Assembly: GCA_029747585.1 (NCBI GenBank)
Contig: JAPEVF010000524.1
Span: forward strand, 1-32,205
DNA length: 32,205 bases
Source: Pleurotus djamor
Taxonomy: Eukaryota > Basidiomycota > Agaricomycetes > Agaricales > Pleurotaceae
Reading direction: 5' to 3'
The position numbers were made by a program, and so were the translations under genes. Shown here in pieces: positions 29,869-32,205 of the stretch. Positions within the stretch are counted from its first letter, which is position 1. Every line of letters begins with the position of its first letter. The notes under the pieces were generated by a model. The model worked only from the letters and a program-made list of their open reading frames with translations. It was not told the origin of the DNA and searched no databases.

Positions 29869-31942
29869 TCATGCCTTGGAATCCGAGCTGTCGTCTTGAT
29901 GGCTTGTAGCCTTTTCGAGGGCATGCTGGTCGGATGGGTGGATATCCTCGGCCATAAGGCGTTCGCGATACTTGCCAGCGCGCCAAGGGACGGTGTTCTG
30001 GTACAGGATATCAATTTGCTCGAGGGAAAGTCCCTTGGTCTGATGGAAAGGACCATTCGTCAACGGTTCATCTCCGAAGCGCATATACGCGGCTGGTACT
30101 CACCTCGGGGATACAGAAGTAAGTGAAGATGATACAGCAAGCACATGTCGAGCCCCAGATGAAGAAGACCTTGACTTCAAGACCAGCAGATCCAGGGGCG
30201 ACATTGACAAGGTACGGCGTAGCGTAGCCGATGCCAAAGTTCCACAACCAATTGCTCGCTAAAGTCAAATACGCGGTGGGTTAGTCCTAGTGCCCCGGGA
30301 TTTCTCCACATAAAGAAGTGTGTGCTTACCGACTGATAGTGACATAGCCTTGGCGCGGACTTGAAGGGGGAAGATCTCACCGGTGACGACCCAGGCGATA
30401 GGGCCCCAGGTGGATGCGAAGAACGCGATGTAGATGCAGACAAAGGCGATAAGGACCTTTTGCCCAGCCAGATTGGAGGTGGAGATAGTGACACCAACGA
30501 TGGCCACGATGAATTCGCAAAGACACATGCCGATGGCGCCAACCAAGAGGAGTCTGCGACGACCGAATCGTTCGACTCCCCACATACCAGGAAGGGTCAT
30601 GAAGACGTTGACAATGTTCGTGGCGATGGTGATGAGGAAGGGGTCGTTGATACCAGAGTGGTTGAAGAACGTGGTTCCGTAGTAGAAGATGAAGTTGATA
30701 CCGGTGAGTTGTTGCCATGCTTGGAGGAAGATACCAGTCAAGGTACGAAGAGCAATCTTGTTGTGACCCATCTTGAAGCAGTCAGCATAGGATGATTCAC
30801 CAAGGCTTCGTTCGGCTTCGAGATTGGCGCGGATATCGTCAAGTTCGCTCTGGACTTCAGCAGAGTCGCGGTGGAGGGAAGTGAGTCGCGACATGGAGAT
30901 GGCAGCATCCTCGTCGCGTCCTCGCTTGATCAACCAACGTGGGGACTCTGGCAGGGCAACCATGCCACCAGCGAGGACAGCAGCCCAGACGAACTGGACA
31001 GCGATGGGAATTTGGTATGAACTGTGGTCATCACGGTATTGGGTGGCGTTGTTGACGACGGCAGCGAGGAGGAGACCAATGGTGATAGCCCATTGGTACA
31101 TAGACACAACGGCACCACGAATCCACTTCGGTGAACTGTGGGGCAAGGTGAGAATTTTGATCCTGATGGGCGAAGCTCATATTACACACGCACCATTCTG
31201 ATTGGTACATGGGGACAAGGCAGGAAACAAGACCGACACCGAGACCGGCAAAGACACGACCGACGACCTGAGAAAAATAACGATGAGTATTGGATCGTCG
31301 ATCGCCCACTGCTGGTGACTTACGAAAAGAGGCACGGCTACGGCAGCGGTTTGCATTGCGACACCAACGGAGAAGACCAAGCAAGCGGCGACGATGCCCT
31401 AAGAAAGCAACGTAAGGGTTAATTTTTACGATGCTAGGTATGGACCAACTAACCCATTTACGACCCAAGATATCTATTCGCGTCTCGTCAATGACAGATC
31501 ACTTGTAAAGGCTGGGCAAGTCCACGTACCAGCAGTGGGGGCGGCAAGGAGAGCACCAAAGAAAGTACCAGCGGAGAGGATAGAGACGACCAGGGATTCA
31601 GTTGAAGATGTGATGAAATAACCCGTTTTGTGGTTGACGAGGTCATCCGTTGGATGACCGAAGGTGCGTAACCAGTCCTTCATCTCCTTCACACCGCTGA
31701 TGACACCGGTGTCGTATCCGAACAAGATACCACCTAGCAAGCATATGTTCAGAGACGAGCATGATGAAACGAAAAAGGTCACACACCGAAAGCTGCGAAC
31801 GCGGTCATCAGGATACCCGCGAATTTGTTCTACATCGTCGACGACAGTGAGCAACCACGAGGACCCAAATCGTGCGAGAAGGACATACCTTGGGCGCGTT
31901 GGCCCCAAGGCCTTCGCCAGTTGCAGCAGGACCTCCAGCCAT
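29869..31942 (-). CDS. MFS hexose (sugar) transporter
   Basis: Nine exons join in phase to 533 aa: 31889-31942, 31787-31829, 31530-31733, 31454-31473, 31324-31398, 31194-31267, 30330-31135, 30104-30258, 29869-30039. Exon 4 is only 20 nt. Sugar-transporter signatures appear in order: GGILFGYDTGVISG in TM1, ADILGRKWGIVAACL in the loop 2-3/TM3 region, GRVFAGLGVGLVSCLVPMYQ, SPKWIRGAVVSMYQWAITIG, the central PESPRWLIKRGR, QAWQQLTGINFIFYYGTTFF in TM7, VERFGRRRLLLVGAIGMC, WGPIAWVVTGEIFPLQVRAK in TM10 and FCIPETKGLSLEQID after TM12. Twelve membrane segments are expected, with both ends cytosolic. Fungal members of this clade import glucose and related hexoses, usually by proton symport; the exact sugar cannot be read from sequence. 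The ATG at 31942 gives a short cytosolic N-terminus, MAGGPAATGEGLGANAPK. Confidence 0.95.
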
Positions 31943-32205
31943 TGTATGAAGCTTGGTTGATGTGCAGGGGGAGGGAGTGCACCATTGCGGGGAGCTAGAC
32001 CGAGACTTAAATAGTGCGAGGGAAGATGCAGCGGTTCAGGCAAGCTTCGAAGCTTGGTTCATGCGATTCGAAAGCTAACCGACCATGTGCAGCCTAAGGC
32101 CAGTATAGATCGCCGATCCAGGATCTCCATTCAGGTGTTTGGTTGCCGTCTGTCAATTTGGCCTTACTTCTCCCACCCCCACCCCCATTTTCTTCTCCAG
32201 AAAAT
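31943..32205. other. promoter region of the hexose transporter; window edge
   Basis: No gene seen. The final 45 bases are a strongly C/T-rich tract (CTCCCACCCCCACCCCCATT), which could belong to the promoter of a plus-strand gene beyond the window. Confidence 0.4.
32006..32013 (-). promoter_or_regulatory. TATA-like element of the hexose transporter
   Basis: The minus strand reads TATTTAAG, a degenerate TATA element, 63 bases before the ATG at 31942. Confidence 0.3.

Noticed and set aside
30361..30795. 144-codon plus-strand frame, acidic
   Set aside because: Antisense of the large hexose transporter exon; the transporter frame is certain.
1..32205. CRISPR arrays, operons, ribosome binding sites, secondary-metabolite clusters
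   Set aside because: The DNA is eukaryotic nuclear sequence with spliced genes; no regularly spaced repeats and no synthase or tailoring-gene clustering were seen.

Overview
The window is nuclear DNA of a filamentous basidiomycete, most likely an Agaricomycete. Genes are packed on both strands and cut by many short GT-AG introns (mostly 47-70 nt), often with a CTRAY branch motif a little before the acceptor. A fungal-specific FuA-like glutathione transferase, a secreted class 3 lipase with the fungal C-terminal layout and an F-box/LRR gene fit this. Species cannot be named from the sequence. All gene models were spliced by hand from reading-frame phase and family motifs; no transcripts or searches were available.

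Left part (1-9600), gene-poor and partly decayed: a broken copy of a small unknown gene family (about 1033-1764), a UPF0014/FetB-like membrane permease in seven exons (2948-4203, +), an intronless unknown gene (4642-5673, -), an apparently better preserved member of the same small family (5890-6522, -), an orphan exon (6853-7037, -), and a 919-bp non-autonomous DNA transposon (7496-8414) with 32-bp inverted termini, an 8-bp target-site duplication, subterminal repeats and an internal tRNA-like sequence with pol III A and B boxes.

Middle part (9601-23365), dense housekeeping genes: an AP180/YAP180x-type endocytic clathrin adaptor (+), a NASP/Hif1/Sim3 histone chaperone (+) converging tail to tail with gamma-glutamyl phosphate reductase (proline synthesis, -), an F-box/LRR protein (+) that appears to start with an exon consisting only of ATG, a Q/N/P-rich unknown protein (-), the CCZ1 subunit of the Mon1-Ccz1 Rab7 exchange factor (+) with a frame break in its low-complexity linker, and a glutathione S-transferase (+).

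Right part (23366-32205), mixed: a weak small-gene candidate (23519-23958, -), a plausible 219-aa aromatic-rich unknown (24633-25445, +), a secreted class 3 lipase in nine exons (25918-27447, -), about 1.1 kb without a convincing gene, a three-exon unknown (28599-29374, -) and an MFS hexose transporter in nine exons (29869-31942, -). The genes do not form one pathway; the set is an ordinary fungal neighbourhood (trafficking, chromatin, amino acid synthesis, nutrient uptake) beside a transposon-bearing, pseudogene-bearing left flank.
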